Positions 26,109 to 39,814 of a DNA stretch of 64,000 nt are shown in pieces. This stretch comes from Thunnus maccoyii (lineage: Eukaryota; Chordata; Actinopteri; Scombriformes; Scombridae): contig NC_056550.1 in NCBI RefSeq assembly GCF_910596095.1, positions 8,022,501-8,086,500 of the forward strand, in the 5' to 3' direction. Numbering within the stretch: the stretch's first letter is position 1; each line of letters opens with the position of its first letter. A model generated the notes under the pieces. It saw only the letters and a list, made by a program, of their open reading frames with translations, was not told where the DNA came from and searched no databases. The position numbers and the translations under genes are program-made.

Positions 26109-29100
26109 TTAGATCTCTTGCTCGCTCTTGTAGGTCACTGGATCAAGAGGAATGGCAGTCTGTAAGATGTCAAACTCCATCTGGTTATTGTCCATGTCCA
26201 GAACACACATGACATTGTTACTTCCAGATGTCATGGTCGCATTGTCCTGGAACATATTTTGAAAGTCTACAGAAACTGAGGTCCTCCTCTCCTCTGCCCT
26301 CTCCTTCCCTACAATCTGATTAGAGTCGAAGATGTCCTCCTCTTCCTCCCCGCAGCTCAACGCTACCTCATTCTCATAGCAGAAGGCGCCCAGTGATCGG
26401 GGGATCAAGTCTTTTGTGGATCTACAGGCAGAGGCGGGGGTGGCAGGAGAAGAGGCCCGGCTTGCAGCCTCATCGAGCTCTTTGGCGCTGAGGTGGGGTG
26501 TCGACGGCACCTCATAAGTCTTGTGGAAGCGAGCATAGTCTACCTTGTAGCAGTTGTGGTCTTCATAAATCACTGGTTCAAACCTGTGACCCCAGAAGAT
26601 CTCTCTGGCAAGGTAAGAGCTACGGAACTGTGTGGTCATGGCCGTGGCCTCCACCATCCCCTCCAAGATCACTGCAATCTCAAAGTCATCAGTCTCCAGA
26701 TCAGCCCGGCTTAAAGTATACAAGGGGCTATCTTTATCTATCTCATGGATTATAACCAGTGGCGACACTAGAAACAGCCTGTCTGTGCCCTCATCATAGC
26801 CCACATTGAGGTCCATCTGCTCCATAGGGATAAACTCACCCTCAGCTGTGACATATGACCGTATGAGCTGGGCGCGGACATGAGCCTCCACAATGTGGCT
26901 CCTCCGCAGGTTACCCACCCTCCACATGAGGCACAGCTTGCCATCGCGCATGGCAATGACAGCATTTTTGGAGAACATCAGGGTCTGGTTCCTCTTCTTT
27001 GGCCTCGCCATCTTGGCCATGATGGTACCGATCATGAAAGAGTCAATGATGCAGCCCACAATTGACTGGATAACCACTGTTATCACAGCGACAGGGCACT
27101 CCTCTGTAACGCAGCGCCAACCGTAACCAATGGTGGTCTGGGTCTCCATGGAGAACAGGAGTGCCCCAAGAAAGCCCTGGACATGAAGTATGCAGGGCAT
27201 CCTTTTTGGCTGCCCTCCATCTGCGTGTCCAGAGGTGGGTCCATGAAACCCTGCCACCGCCAGCCCATCATTCTTCACCATAGGTTGCTCCTCAAAGTCT
27301 CCATGTACCAGGGAGACACTGTAAAAGATGATGCCAAAGAAAAGCCAGGAGACCATGAAGCTGGTGCAGAATATAAGCAGCAGGTATCTCCAGCGGATGT
27401 CCACACAGGTGGTGAAGATGTCAGCTAGGTACCGCTGCCTCTTTTCTTCCATGTTGGTGAATACAACATTACATTGTCCATTTTTCTTTACAAACCGGCT
27501 CCGTACTTGGTTGGAGCCCCTAGTCAGAATCTTCCCGTTGTAGTTGTTCATCCCTCCTCGTCCCTTTGTGCTGGGCACGGCAGCGGAGGCTCCCGACCTC
27601 CTCCTACTATCCTCTGTTTCTGTCTGGCAGGCTGAGTGCAATCCGATTTTGGGGGCACTGTGGCCGTTATGGAGTCCTAAGCTAGAGATCTTCTGGCGTT
27701 CCTCCTCTGGTAAAATGTCTGACACAATGCTGTACCTGTCAGGCCAACAGAGAAGGGAAGATTAGGATTCAAATATTTGGTGAACAATTCAGTGACATTA
27801 AATTGATACAAATACATTTAGTTAACACCATGAGATTTAACAACACTTTAGAGATGAATGTGGTAATATCAAGTGTACACTGGGTTAAAGCTGATAATCC
27901 AGCCAATATCTGCTTTTTATTAGACATCTGCAGCCACTGCAGATAAGATGTAGGTTCAGTTCTGACCACAACAAAACACATACATACTGGCCATAAAACC
28001 AACAAGAACGTTTATCTGCATATTTGTCTTGAAATCATGAAAACGGTTCTGTAAAACATTTCCAGGAAGAAAATCTACCCCAGACCTTCAACTTCACTGT
28101 TCACTGTAGACCATGATTGGCTCCAAACTAGTTGTGTGTCACAAATCATGCCTGTAGGTAGACGCCTTAAACTCAGATTTAAGGTGAGCACAGAGAAACT
28201 TTCTTTCTTTGGCAGATGGATGTGAGAGCAAACTCTGCATATACATCATTCTGCACAGTGAAGCTCAAACAAGGAACAAGAGGAAAAAACCCTTTTTGAG
28301 TAGAGGGGGACTTTAAGTTCCTGTATCACTCAAACTGCAGTGTGTACAATATGGGAAAGAAGAATAAAGAGCAGGAAGACAGTTTATAGAGTCAGTAATT
28401 CTCTTGCTCCTTGTGTACCTTCTGGTGTACCATTTGAGGCACTTAAAGACACTATTCTCAAAGACAGGGAGTTATGAAGATCCTCACAACTGGCCACACA
28501 GTTTGATGGAACACTTGTTGGTGAATACAGTGGTTAACAATATATATTCTTAACTCTTAAGTCACTATAAATATATTAAAACTGACCAAACTCCTGTTCA
28601 CCTGAGTGAACCTGTCTCTCTCCTTTACATGGATTACCAGCTGGGAAGGTGAGTTCAGTTTAGCTATGTGAGAAGGATGATAGCTGTCATCACAGATTAT
28701 AGGATTATATCTGAGTCAGTGTCAGTCAGACAACCCATTTTGAGTTGGACAAACATATATGTTACATATTCTATGTAAATGAATGTTAACATTCTTTTAA
28801 TTCTTCATTAAGCCACTGATAACTGAAAGATCAGTTGTGTGGAGATATTAATTTCTCCCTTTAATCCAATGACAAATAATTATTTTATTTTTCTTCTGTC
28901 ACAGAACATTTCACCCATCAAGTTCATCTTTATTGTGCCAAAAAGGGACATTTCATGTTCCACCAGACTAACTAATACCACACTAATATATAAGACTATA
29001 TGGCAGGTAGGACAAACACACAAAACTGTAAGATAAAAAGATAAACAACTATGAGACATTCAAATCATAACAATATTATGCCTGAAGTGAGGCGTTATAA

Positions 29101-29729
29101 AGTGCAAATACTATGTCAGTGGGCCAGGCTATTAACAGAACAACGGTGGCCATTAATACAACAAGGAAACCTTCAGTCCTCTTGTTTTCATAACAGGTGA
29201 CCTGTTGCTGCTGCCTGAAGAAAAGAACTGTGCGTGCGACTGGTCAGGACAGTGTAGGATGGCCTTGGCCTTTCTAAGGATCTGCTTGCTGTAAATATCC
29301 CTGAGCTGGGCCTGACTCACCCTGACTAAATTAACAAGCCCATTCTCCCTGGCCATGTCAAGATTTCTGGACCAGACCACAAGACAAAATGATGCATTTA
29401 TTCATTATAGTTACACATTTATACCTTCTGTACAAATTACATGGATTAATAGTTCAAATTACAACCAGGACCATTGTTTAAACTATTGTGTTTCCCAGTT
29501 AATTTCATAAATGTTATGTTAAGTTCAGTGATGCAAAATGATTTGTGTTGCAAAGGAATAATAACACATGAATACTGAAATTTGGGGGCAGATTCTGGCC
29601 TTTACAAGTCTCACCAGGACCATGTAATAAAATAAAGAATCAATTGCACAATTGCAATTTAAATGCAGTCCTATACAGAAAGCTGCTTCCAGATTAAATC
29701 CCTCACCTGTTGGACCTACTTGTTCCCAT
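26109..29729 (-). CDS. kcnj4: inward-rectifier potassium channel, Kir2.3-like, two coding exons
   Basis: The coding exons are 29729-29707 (23 nt, MGTSRSN plus AG) and 27735-26109 (acceptor after a strong pyrimidine tract). Joined they give 1650 nt, 549 aa. The junction makes [13 protein letters not shown], matching the start of Kir2.1/2.2 (NRYSIVSSEE, PYSIVSSEE). Residues about 124-151 are M1, 209-213 the TIGYG selectivity filter, 223-247 M2 with the rectification-controlling Asp (CIIDSF, Asp239), then the RPKKRNQT phosphoinositide-binding stretch and the conserved cytoplasmic domain ([20 protein letters not shown]). Family knowledge: tetrameric plasma-membrane channel that sets resting potential. 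Kir2.3-like traits ([12 protein letters not shown]) and linkage to kdelr3 favour kcnj4. It is about 100 residues longer than human Kir2.3, with an N-terminal insertion, a long pore turret and an extended acidic C-terminus. It ends KSEQEI, so the usual Ser at -2 of the PDZ ligand is Gln. Confidence 0.92.
28900..29395 (-). mobile_element. LINE 3'-end remnant in the kcnj4 intron
   Basis: On the minus strand, 29380-29153 encodes a fragment ([20 protein letters not shown], then [20 protein letters not shown]). It resembles the C-terminus of CR1/L2/Rex-type retrotransposon ORF2 proteins, which typically read KAxxILxDPxHPL...SGRRYR...TNRxKNSF. Past the stop the sequence ends in GGCACAATAAAGATGAACTT, a LINE-like 3' tail. 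It is 5'-truncated, on the same strand as kcnj4, and inside intron 1 (27736-29706). Confidence 0.6.
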
Positions 29730-32700
29730 GGCACCAAGAGTCACTCATATGGGGTCGGGGTGGGAGGCCAGACTCTGCCCTGCTCCCAAAGATCATGTCC
29801 ACCTTGAAGGTGGTGTTTGGGCCACTGAGAAGACCACTGCAGGAGAGAGGGACATGAACATAATCAGCCCATATCAGCTAGTAAAGCGATGATTTAACTA
29901 TGTTGATTGTGAGTCAGATTGGAGATACACACTTCAATAAACGAAAAAACATGACCTCTCTTAAGCTTTTCTGAAACCTAATCTGACCTTGTTTAATCAC
30001 ATTTCATCTCTTCATATTTAAACATTACTGTGGGCCTGTGTTTCTAGTCTGGCTGTTGTATATTGTTTGTTTGTTGGATTTAGACGTAATCCGGATTTGA
30101 TTCTGTGATATATCTCGAGGAGCTGTGACCCTGTCTGCTCTTACCCTTAAGAATACATACAGCAATGAAAGGATTATCCACTGCAGACCTTAAGTCTTAC
30201 TGTGTAATTCCACAGATTTATACATTTTCTAAAGTTCAAAAGGTGCATGTAGGTATGTGCCAGCTTTACATTTCATCTCCATGATGGACACATCTTGTAC
30301 ACATAATTTTAGATACATCAAAGTGTTTAGATACTTTGGTTACACAGTTCAGTAACAGCATGGTAGCGTGCACCCACCTCCCCATCCCTCCAACACTCAC
30401 ACATACACTGTACACAATACACTGCACTATTACAGGATTCATTGAAATGCTGTTCTTGGCAACTTTGTTTCCATTGCTTGTAAATTTCTAGACATCTCAC
30501 AAAATGTAGTGATTCAAATCCAGCAAATCTAAATCTACAAAGTTTGCCGGATACAAACCTCCAGGTTACCAAGAGTTCCATGATTTACCTCCAATCCACT
30601 GAGGGTGCTTGTCTCCAGCACACTATGAACACTTACAGTCAGTTTATTACATTGTTTCGGTGAACAAACCTTTCAGACACTTATCTCACAAAGATTAAGA
30701 CTTAAAATTGTATTTCCAATAAATATTGGATTCTAACTGTATTTTTTTTTCTCACTATGTCTTTGAGAGATGGGTGTTGAATCAATTAAGTAAATCATTT
30801 TGACTTGAAATTCAAGTGGTTGGATTTTTGGTGTAATAGAAAGTTGGAGAATTGTTAAGCACTGACAGGAGTTTGAGTTCTCAAAGTGTCTGCCATTAAT
30901 CAAAATGACCCCAGTCATGTTGTCAGTGGGCTATATTTGGCACCATACTGTATGCATTATACAGGTCCTATACCTAATTTTCTTTTTCAAGAGCCCATGC
31001 AGCCACCTATCAATACATGGGATCAATTTTAATCATGTGGGTATCTTTATGTAAATGCCTTTGACTTTCAAAGTACATTTTTGATTAGATTAAATCTATG
31101 CTGAGGTAAGATGTAGTTGTTGTAACAGAAACTCTGCCATCAAAACCACATACAAAAATATATATTCCAAGATTTGAGCTAAATACTGTAGTTGACTGTC
31201 AGAAAGGTTCACTCCAAGTTTTAATTGAACTGATTGTCATCAGGCTGATGGTGGAAGATTTAATACATTGTTTTACTTTTATTTGAATGGAAAACATCAA
31301 AACCAGATGTAGGTCATGTGCTTTGGTTTAAAATTAATATGAGACATTAGACTTCAGATGCCTATAGGCCTTTGACGACAATTGCCACACTGTATAACTG
31401 CACAATGCTGCTTTTTTCTGACAAAGCTTAAGCTTAAAAACCTTGCTCGAGGACGATCTTGAATCCTAAATGACATAAACAAAGCTCAAGTTTTTTTCTT
31501 ATTACATAAAACTGTCCAAAAATCAAAAAGAAAAGAAAATCTTGTCACATATGCTTTCTATCATAATACCTGTAATGTAAAGCAGATAATAAAACCAAGT
31601 TGAATATTGCAGTAGGTTGTAGTAGCCATTTATTTTTTTACATACTTGTATATAATATATGCAGAATATTTCTGTGTTAGAGTTATGACATTTGCTCGAC
31701 TCGATTTTCTAATGAATCCACTAACAGATGTCTGTGTAAGTCAAAACATGGTTTATTAGATGTACTTGTCCAATTCTTCAAAACATAAATGTTTATTTTT
31801 CCTCATGTAGATTGCCTTTAACCCACTGCTCTAAAATATTGCTTTTACCACATCTAACTGATCATGTCAAGAATGAAATTGCTGAAATTGACTTATGCTG
31901 AAAAAGCAAATTGTGACTTTTAGTTCTTCAGTTTTTTTAGATCGCCCTTTTTTCATGTCATGGTGTCACTGACGGTGCATTTCATATCATTTCAAGTTAA
32001 TGAATACACTCTGTTTAAGGTAATTTCACATAATCAAGAGGAGAAAATCTATATATCTTTGGAAAATAATGTTTCTTTCCAATGACACTCACACAGGCAT
32101 ATCTGTATATACTTTATGTGAGAATGTGATCTGTCTCCACACAGGTGTCCTTCCAACCAACAACACAGCTGTAAAATAACTTCTGAGCTGCATCTACAAA
32201 AGGAAGAAGCAACCAACCAACAATCCATGATCTGTGACGTTTCCCTTTAGGAGCAAAAGGTTTATAAACCTCTGATGAACAGAAGGTCTGGGGAAGCGGA
32301 GCACCCGTACCGATGTGTTACAGCAGAGATGAGACTCACACAGTACAAACCAGTTAATGGTCACCAGGTAAAACTGGGGACTTTTACTGAAGCCAGTTTC
32401 CATAGGAACACATTTCCTGTGGCATTTGGGGGACGGAGTAAAGTGGAGAGAGTCACCAGAGACACAGTGGTGTAGAGGAGCTAGTATACTGTATTAAGTG
32501 CTCTTATAACATGAGTCAGAGAGGGAGGAAGAGACGGGATGAGAGAAGGGGTGTAAGGGCAGCAATGCAACATCTACATTTGATTTTAAGTAGATTTTTA
32601 ATGAGGTGGGACAGATGACAACTGAGACTTTTTTGATCCATGTTACTGAGTCAGAACATAAATGAGTGTAAGAAATATGTTGTCTGTTTTAACTTTGAGG

Positions 32701-35700
32701 AATTTGGTCTAAAAGCATTTTCAAATTGCATTGGTGCTCAGCTTTATTTAATTTCCTAATTTGTCATTAAGACTCGACAATGAGATGATTTCACAGATTT
32801 TTACACAGTTTACATTTCCGTAACCTATATTTTTGATTTTATTTAGTTTTTCTTTTTAAGGATTTGCTTCTTGGGTAAATTGCATAACTTCACAATTTTC
32901 ATTTTATAGACTAAACAATGAATATATTGACTGAAGAAAAAATCGCCGGACTAATTGGTATAAAAATAATCATTCATTGCAGCCGTACTGTATTTGTGTA
33001 TGAACTGTACATATATGTGCATGTATTTGCCCATCCCCTATCAATATAGCCTTATTGTGCACACTTGTGTAAGACTTCACAGTGCTGTTGAAGTGTTTCA
33101 CTGGATATCTGCATCACTAACTCCCCCCTAATCTCATAAATCACAGACTGAGTCAGTCATAATCTTGCAAACTGAAATAAGAAAGGTAGAGTCATCCTGT
33201 AACAAGCGACTTCCTGGAGATTTCCTGACTGTTAATCCCAAAAGAGGGACAGAGAGAAATACAAAGACAAGCAGGTTGGGTGGAGAGAGTGAGATTAAGA
33301 TAGAGAAGTGTCCCCTAAGCTTTTGGTAAATCGCCTCTGATAAGACACACTCTTACATCTGCCACAAAAAGAAATTATACATCTAGTGTGAGTACCACAG
33401 CTTTATGCCCAGATATGGCCCAGCAGATGCGACATCTAATGGAGCAATTATGCAAAGTGGTCTGAGTCATTTTCCATCATATGCTGGTCATAACTGGTAA
33501 TTAAAAGAGGAAATTGGCTTTACTGTCTATAAAAGGACTGTATGAAATCACCAGATGCATTCAAAGCTAAATTATGTAGCCTAAACATATGTTTGGTTTC
33601 TGCCTAAAATAATAATAACATTAAATCTGACTGTTAAGATGATTGTTTAAAACCACTGGCATGAAAAGCACAGAATAATATTGTTGCATAAATTAAGTCT
33701 ATTAAGAGAAATACATATTTGCTTAAAAATTTGTGATGTAAATTACACTCTCACAATAGTGATTCATGCTGAGACTTTGTGTTGGGATAATGGGACTGAA
33801 GCCAACTGTTCTCTCCCACTATTAAGTAAACTTCTGTTTGATGTGCTTTTTCACATTCAGTTATTATTAACAGACACATTGATACTCTCATATGATTCAT
33901 GTTCATCTGATTCTAATTAAAATGATTTTTTGAGTCAGTCATTCCACTGAACAGGTTCACTTCACTTCCTTCTTTTATCCTTTGCTTGTACTATGTGAAA
34001 ATGAATCAATAAATACCCTTGTTTCACCTCTGCTTGTCACGAGCCAACCCACAGAGAAGCAGTCAGTCGTGCAAAGAATTATTCCCGTGCTGCCATCACA
34101 TCAGACAACCTCCATATTGGCTGCATTTCAAATGTTTTTCCTCCACATTGTCTTATTTTGATCTTTGCAAAACATATTATACATATTTCCCAGTTCATGT
34201 GATAGATCAGTCCAACTGTAACTGATCCACTGACAGTTTTAAAAGGAAAAATCTATGGACATAGATCTCTATATGGACAAACATCTTTGTTCTACTTTCC
34301 CACCTGCAGACCTGAATGATCTGACCCTGAACGTGTCCCTGAATGTTTGTTTGTTACTAGTCAGACAGACAGAGAGAGGCCACCACAATTACAGCTGATC
34401 ATCAGCAGGTCACTAAGTAGTCTATTGACTGTCTACAGTTGGTCATCCAATATCATACCTATTAACCTGCAGCTACACATCATAGCAACTGGTTTTTCAA
34501 AGTATTACCAGTGTTATCAGCCTTTGAATTGTTTTGTTTTTTTATCTTAACAGTCCTGGTTGATGCTGTTTTCCTGACTGGTCCTGAAAAGTCCATTAGA
34601 GCTGTCTGAGTAAAAGACAGGACTGAGTCAGAGTTATGTAGCAATGATCCCCTTAACAATGAATTGCATCTTCATACGGACTAAAAAACACCACTTTATA
34701 TCAAGGTTCCTTTATGATAGCATAGATTTGCATATTGGATGTTTTGCATTGCACTCTTTATATTCTCTGTGCACAAAAAACATAAGACTAATCTACGAAA
34801 CAGTCCAGCAAATCAAATCACATCTGTTTTCAGTTGATCAACAGGTGCAACATCTCCTTGAGGTTCATTCTATACCTGCTTTGTCTTAATATGTTTCCAG
34901 GTGATGCTTTAGTTTGAGCCTCACTAGTGCCATAGAGATTTACATATGACGAAGTACTATGACTGTTAGCTTGATCATACACGACACAGCATTTTCCATG
35001 ATGCCCAAGCTATAGTCTGTATGACGCAGTGCTTATTTTGCAAGAGTGTACTGTCTGTAGGAAAAACTAGAGCTGCTTTTAATGTCTACTATTTGCAGTG
35101 CAAAGCTGTCAAATGACTTTATTTAACAAATAAAAAACTTAACCTATCAAATGATTATTGTACACATGTCCTGATAATGAAATACTATTTGAAAATGGAT
35201 CATAAATGATACTCACGCTGCAAGTTAGTTGTTGTTTTCTGTCACTTTGTTGTAATTTGAATTCCTTGTGTGCCACCACTTCACTTCTCAAAATCCCACT
35301 TTCACTGTCCAGGACAAAGGTGCCACATCCTTAGATTTCTGTGGTCTGTGATCCCTTCTTTCATTCTTCCACTCTTTTAGTTTCTTCTTTTAGTTTCTTC
35401 CTCATCGCTTATTCATTGTTTTATCCCTGTTTGTTCCTTTTAATCCTTTATTGTCCTCCGCTGCCTCCTTTGCTGACTATAATCCTGTCTGTGTGCTCTC
35501 TCCTGTGTGTACTCACACACCCCGGGCTGAAAATGCTGTGTCAATCTCCCCTCTGCAGAGCATGGGTTCTGAAGGGAGGGAGAGAGGGAGGGATGGATGG
35601 AGGAGAGGAGAGGAGAGGAGAGGAGAGGACAGGAGAGGAAAAAGAAGAGAAACAAGAGGAGATAAGACTAAAGGGGGCTGCCACTCTGTCTAAGCATGTG

Positions 35701-38700
35701 TAGGTGTTGAATAATGCCTGATGTGTCCATGCAAGTGAACGAGAACACGTTTGAGTCATGATTTCTAGGCTAACTCTCTTCGGGGAACAACAGAGATGAT
35801 ACAGTAACAGGTGGGAGATGAGGAAAATATGGGGGCTTGAAAATGAAGTGGTTGAGTTTCCATCATAGTTGTGCATAGTAAAACTGTGCATCACAATGAC
35901 GAATACAATAACAGAGCTATCAATTAGCCTGTAAACATTAACTTTTACTCCCTCACAACTGTGCCATGGATGGTTTCCAGCCTCTTATTGCTGACTGTCA
36001 ACACATTTTACTCCTTCGTTGCAATCAAAACTTGAGAGCTCTGCTCAGGTACATTAAAGGTTTACATCAACACACCCAGGGCAGAAAATGCTGGTTTTAA
36101 CTGTTCAAGCAGTGCAGCAGCAGTTTCTCTGCCCTGCGAATGACTGAGACTTTAAACCACAACTTTGGCCATTAGACTGAACAGTTGTTGAACATGTGTC
36201 AGTGCTGGAATATTAGAGACAGTAGAGAGATGACAGGAAATGAGGGGAGAGAAAGAGATGAGGAATGACATGCAACAAAGATCCCCAGCCTGATGCAAAC
36301 CAGACACAACTTGTAGTGATCAGTAATGTCAGATAGTAGCCTAAAAGAAAGCAAATAGAAACAAACATCATCACTAAGATGTATGTAATCAAAAGTTATT
36401 TGTGAGGATATGCTCCTGTTAGTGTCATGTTATGTATTAACGTGTAAGAAGTATTCTAATATTATAATCATGTAATGTTATGCCAGGTGCCTTTAGATGT
36501 AAAGATTTTATTCTAATATAAGCTAGTTTAAATTTAGACAGCGTATTAAGTTTTATGAGTGACTTTCTTTCTTGTTGCTGCATGAATTATGTTCCTTTCT
36601 ACCTTTGATGTAACTACTTAGTTTGTAAGTTAGTGTATAGTGTCTGAAGAACAGGACAAGCGGACCTCAAACTACTTCAACAATCTCAGAATAACCATAA
36701 TTTCTACATGCAGTATCCAGATGACTCCATGAAATATGAATTGAGCAAAACAGTTTCTAAGGTAACCATCCTCCCCCCCTCCCCTCTCCTCCTGCCCTCA
36801 TCCACAGCTCCCCATTAGCCCCCTCATCACGCTCTCCTTCGTTCACTCTCCCTTCTAGTTGTAAATTATAGAGCAGGGGGGTTCTTCTTTTCAAAACCTC
36901 TTCCTCTGAATAGGGATGTGGGTGTGCATCTGCCCATATGCCAAATTCACAGAGGAGGAACGCGGGGGTAGATGGAGACACAGCACTGTAAATAGCAGCA
37001 ACGGTGAGGTAAACAGAAGACAGCGAAACTTAGCGCTTCTGGGGAAAACAGGTACACCGAGAATGAAACAACACTTTTAAAAGGAAGCCTGTTAGAGTTC
37101 TGCTGCTGAGGGTGACGTGACAAGAAGTGTTCAATGGTCAATCAAACATGACAAGGACTGTGTGAGGAGGACGCTGGTGTCTAAATCAGGGCAGCTTTAG
37201 CTTTTCAAACAAATAAACAAACAAACAAACACACACATAAAGAAAGAAAGTAAAGAAACAATATAAACCAAGGATTGTGGCCACAGGTCAGACTGCCAAA
37301 AGTGATGTAAGATGTGGTGATGTTATTGACCATCAGTTGAAGTTAAGAGTGGAGAAAACTTCTGGGAAATATTAGAAGCATACTTTATCTTGTTCTTGAA
37401 AACTGGTTTGAAAGACTAGATATAAAAAAATATAGAGAGAGAGATGTTTGTTCCCAACCATAAATGGAAAATCCACTGTATATGTCTGCTTTCCACTGAA
37501 TATGGTCGTTTTTGTTGTCTTTCAATTGATAGATAAGTTTATGATAAAAATGTAACAATATTGTATTTATAAGACAGATCTTTACCTTTTTATTGCTGTT
37601 AAGATTTGATCTATTCTTACAGAACACAGGCTTAGAAAACTGTAGCAATGCACAAGCTTTAAAATGAAGCTCCAGGTGGTTAATGTGAACACTGTATGAC
37701 TGAGAAAGTGATGATAACTATTAATTATCTTGAGTCTCATTTAAAAGATAATCACAGCTTTCAGTGTCTGCGCTCACAGCTGAGGTGTGTGTGTTGGCCA
37801 CAGAGCGTTGGGTTTGAGCTGAGTCAGACACTAACTAACTAGGGTACCATTAAACTGTCTGCGTGTGACGGGAGAGACGGGAGGAGATTGAGGGTCGCAG
37901 ACAGACCGATCAGACGAACCGAAAGACAGTCCAGCATCTGAGAGGAGGAGGAGATGACCAGGCAGACAGACTCCTCAGGGCAGACCGGACTGTGTGTATT
38001 TATAAATAGCTACTAATCAGGCCTGGGTGTCAGATTAGTTCCCATAACCTTTTGCTTAGCACACACTCATTACTGTAGCCTACAGGTCAACTCTGTCCAG
38101 AGGATGTCCTCTACAGTACATTTGCTGCCCTGGTCCACCCTCATCCATATGCTTGTCTGGAATAAATCACACATTAAGGAATAAGAAAAGCATAATTTTA
38201 CAGCACACATTGTAAATTCGTGTCCCCCTCTTCCTTATACCAACAACTTTTCCCTCTCTCTGTCTGATCTATCCGTTTGTGTACCAGAAAAGATGAACAC
38301 TTCTGTTTGAGAATAATGTTCAAACTGAGCAACCCAGTGACCAATAAAGGAAGCAGGGTCTCAACTAAGTGCTTCAGGGGTGCATAGAGGAGCTGTGTGC
38401 TCTCCGTTGGTGTGTTGTGCCCCCTCAGTTCTCTGCACCACCGCAGATACACTCTAAGTAGGCTGAAAGCAGTTCCTATGTCATCTCAGCTGATTTTACT
38501 GCATCAAACATGAGAGTAGGATGCTGGGGAGCAGGATGTGTGTGTGTGTGACGCCAGAATTCTGCCGCAATTTGTGGATTAAGAGGGAGGACAAAGGAGG
38601 AGGAGGAGGAGAAGGAGGGATTCGATAGGAAGGTAGACATCGAAAGATGAGAAAGGAGGGAGAGCGGTTTTAGGTTTTGACAGTGATTCAGAGAGCAGAA

Positions 38701-39814
38701 TTAGGAGGAAAAGGAGGTAGGTGGAGGGGAAGTGTCATAAGACGGTGAGGACAGAGAGGGTGGAGAGTATTTTAAAACACTGAAAGTATAATGCTACAAG
38801 TCTTGATTGGATGAAAGTCCCTCAAGGTTTTGCTGTGGGATACAGATTCTTTTAGCATCACAGATCAAGGTTTGGTTTGCAAACATGTGACACTGCCTGA
38901 CTGTATGACTGACATTTTAAAAAAGTACTAGTCCTGTTATGTTTGACAAAAACTTTTACATTTATTCTAAAGACTCATCTCAGTTCTCAATTAAACTAGA
39001 AGAAGACAAATAGAAACAGTTCATCACACAGCTGGAGATAGCTGTGTGGGATATCTGCAATCTGTCACATCATCTACTGTGAAACACGATTACCAATGCA
39101 ATCCACTAATTTCATCAGTTTGGATGATTTCAAGATAATCTGATGACTTAACTGCAATTTTGCATTTAATTACATTTCATTAAGCCTGTATCCATTTAAT
39201 GCGATCTCAGCCTGAAGATATGTACATATTAGTTAATGATTCATGTAGAACATCGGCTAAAGACGATTAAGGAGATAGGAAAGGTAAGGCAGCTTATTTG
39301 TAAAGCATTTTTTGTACAGAAATTAATTTCATAGTGTTTGATTGAACACAATGAAACTGTTAAATAGGAAATATGAAATGAAACATTTAAACAGGATAAT
39401 GATGAGTGTTTAGTTAGTGTAAAAGTTTTTATATGGATTTATATGTGGTCAGATAGGTAGATAGATAAATACGCTAAAAGGATTCAATATTTCTCCCTCA
39501 GAATGTTATTTCTGGCAGTGTGGAGAGGGCTTTGACACAACATTTAGACCTTAATGTTGAGAATAAAGCTTAATTTTACAGGTTTGTAATTTTCTCACAG
39601 TTTCCTCAGAAGTAATGGGAACAAACTACACTCATCTGATACTAACTACAGGGACAATAAGGATTTCAAAAAGTTTTCTATCATTTAGATTAAAAGAAAC
39701 ACAACTTGCAGAAAATACAATTGAACATGGGTGGGGAGTGGGGTCTTCCTCTCATGACCTCAGCATTTCTAAAATCCTTATCCTAACTTCTGTCTGTCCT
39801 GAGATCCAGAACAA
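29730..39814. other. 10 kb intergenic DNA upstream of kcnj4
   Basis: No coding exon is recognised. About 37770-38010 is GC-richer and contains a minus-strand TATTTATAAATA (about 38009-37998) followed by a GC-rich stretch. It is a conceivable non-coding first exon or promoter for kcnj4, but unproven. Purine-rich runs lie at about 35575-35660 and 38580-38720. Poly-purine and CA-type low complexity lies at about 37205-37260. Confidence 0.5.
35599..35636. repeat. (AGGAG)n-type purine minisatellite
   Basis: Tandem GAGGA units within a longer purine tract (about 35573-35662). The overlapping ORFs on both strands are low-complexity artefacts. Confidence 0.85.

Noticed and set aside
27723-27725. GTG as start codon of kcnj4 (538-aa reading)
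   Set aside because: Vertebrate genes rarely start at GTG. The codon is the Val of the conserved YSIVS motif, and a proper ATG microexon in phase exists at 29729.
1-30000. sox9-kcnj2/kcnj16 (17q24-like) synteny
   Set aside because: The HMG protein N-terminus and C-terminus are Sox10-like, the channel has Kir2.3-like pore flanks, and the next gene is kdelr3. All three fit 22q13-like order.
35341-35894. Overlapping ORFs of about 120 codons on both strands
   Set aside because: They are created by the (AGGAG)n and T-rich low-complexity tracts. No conserved motif.
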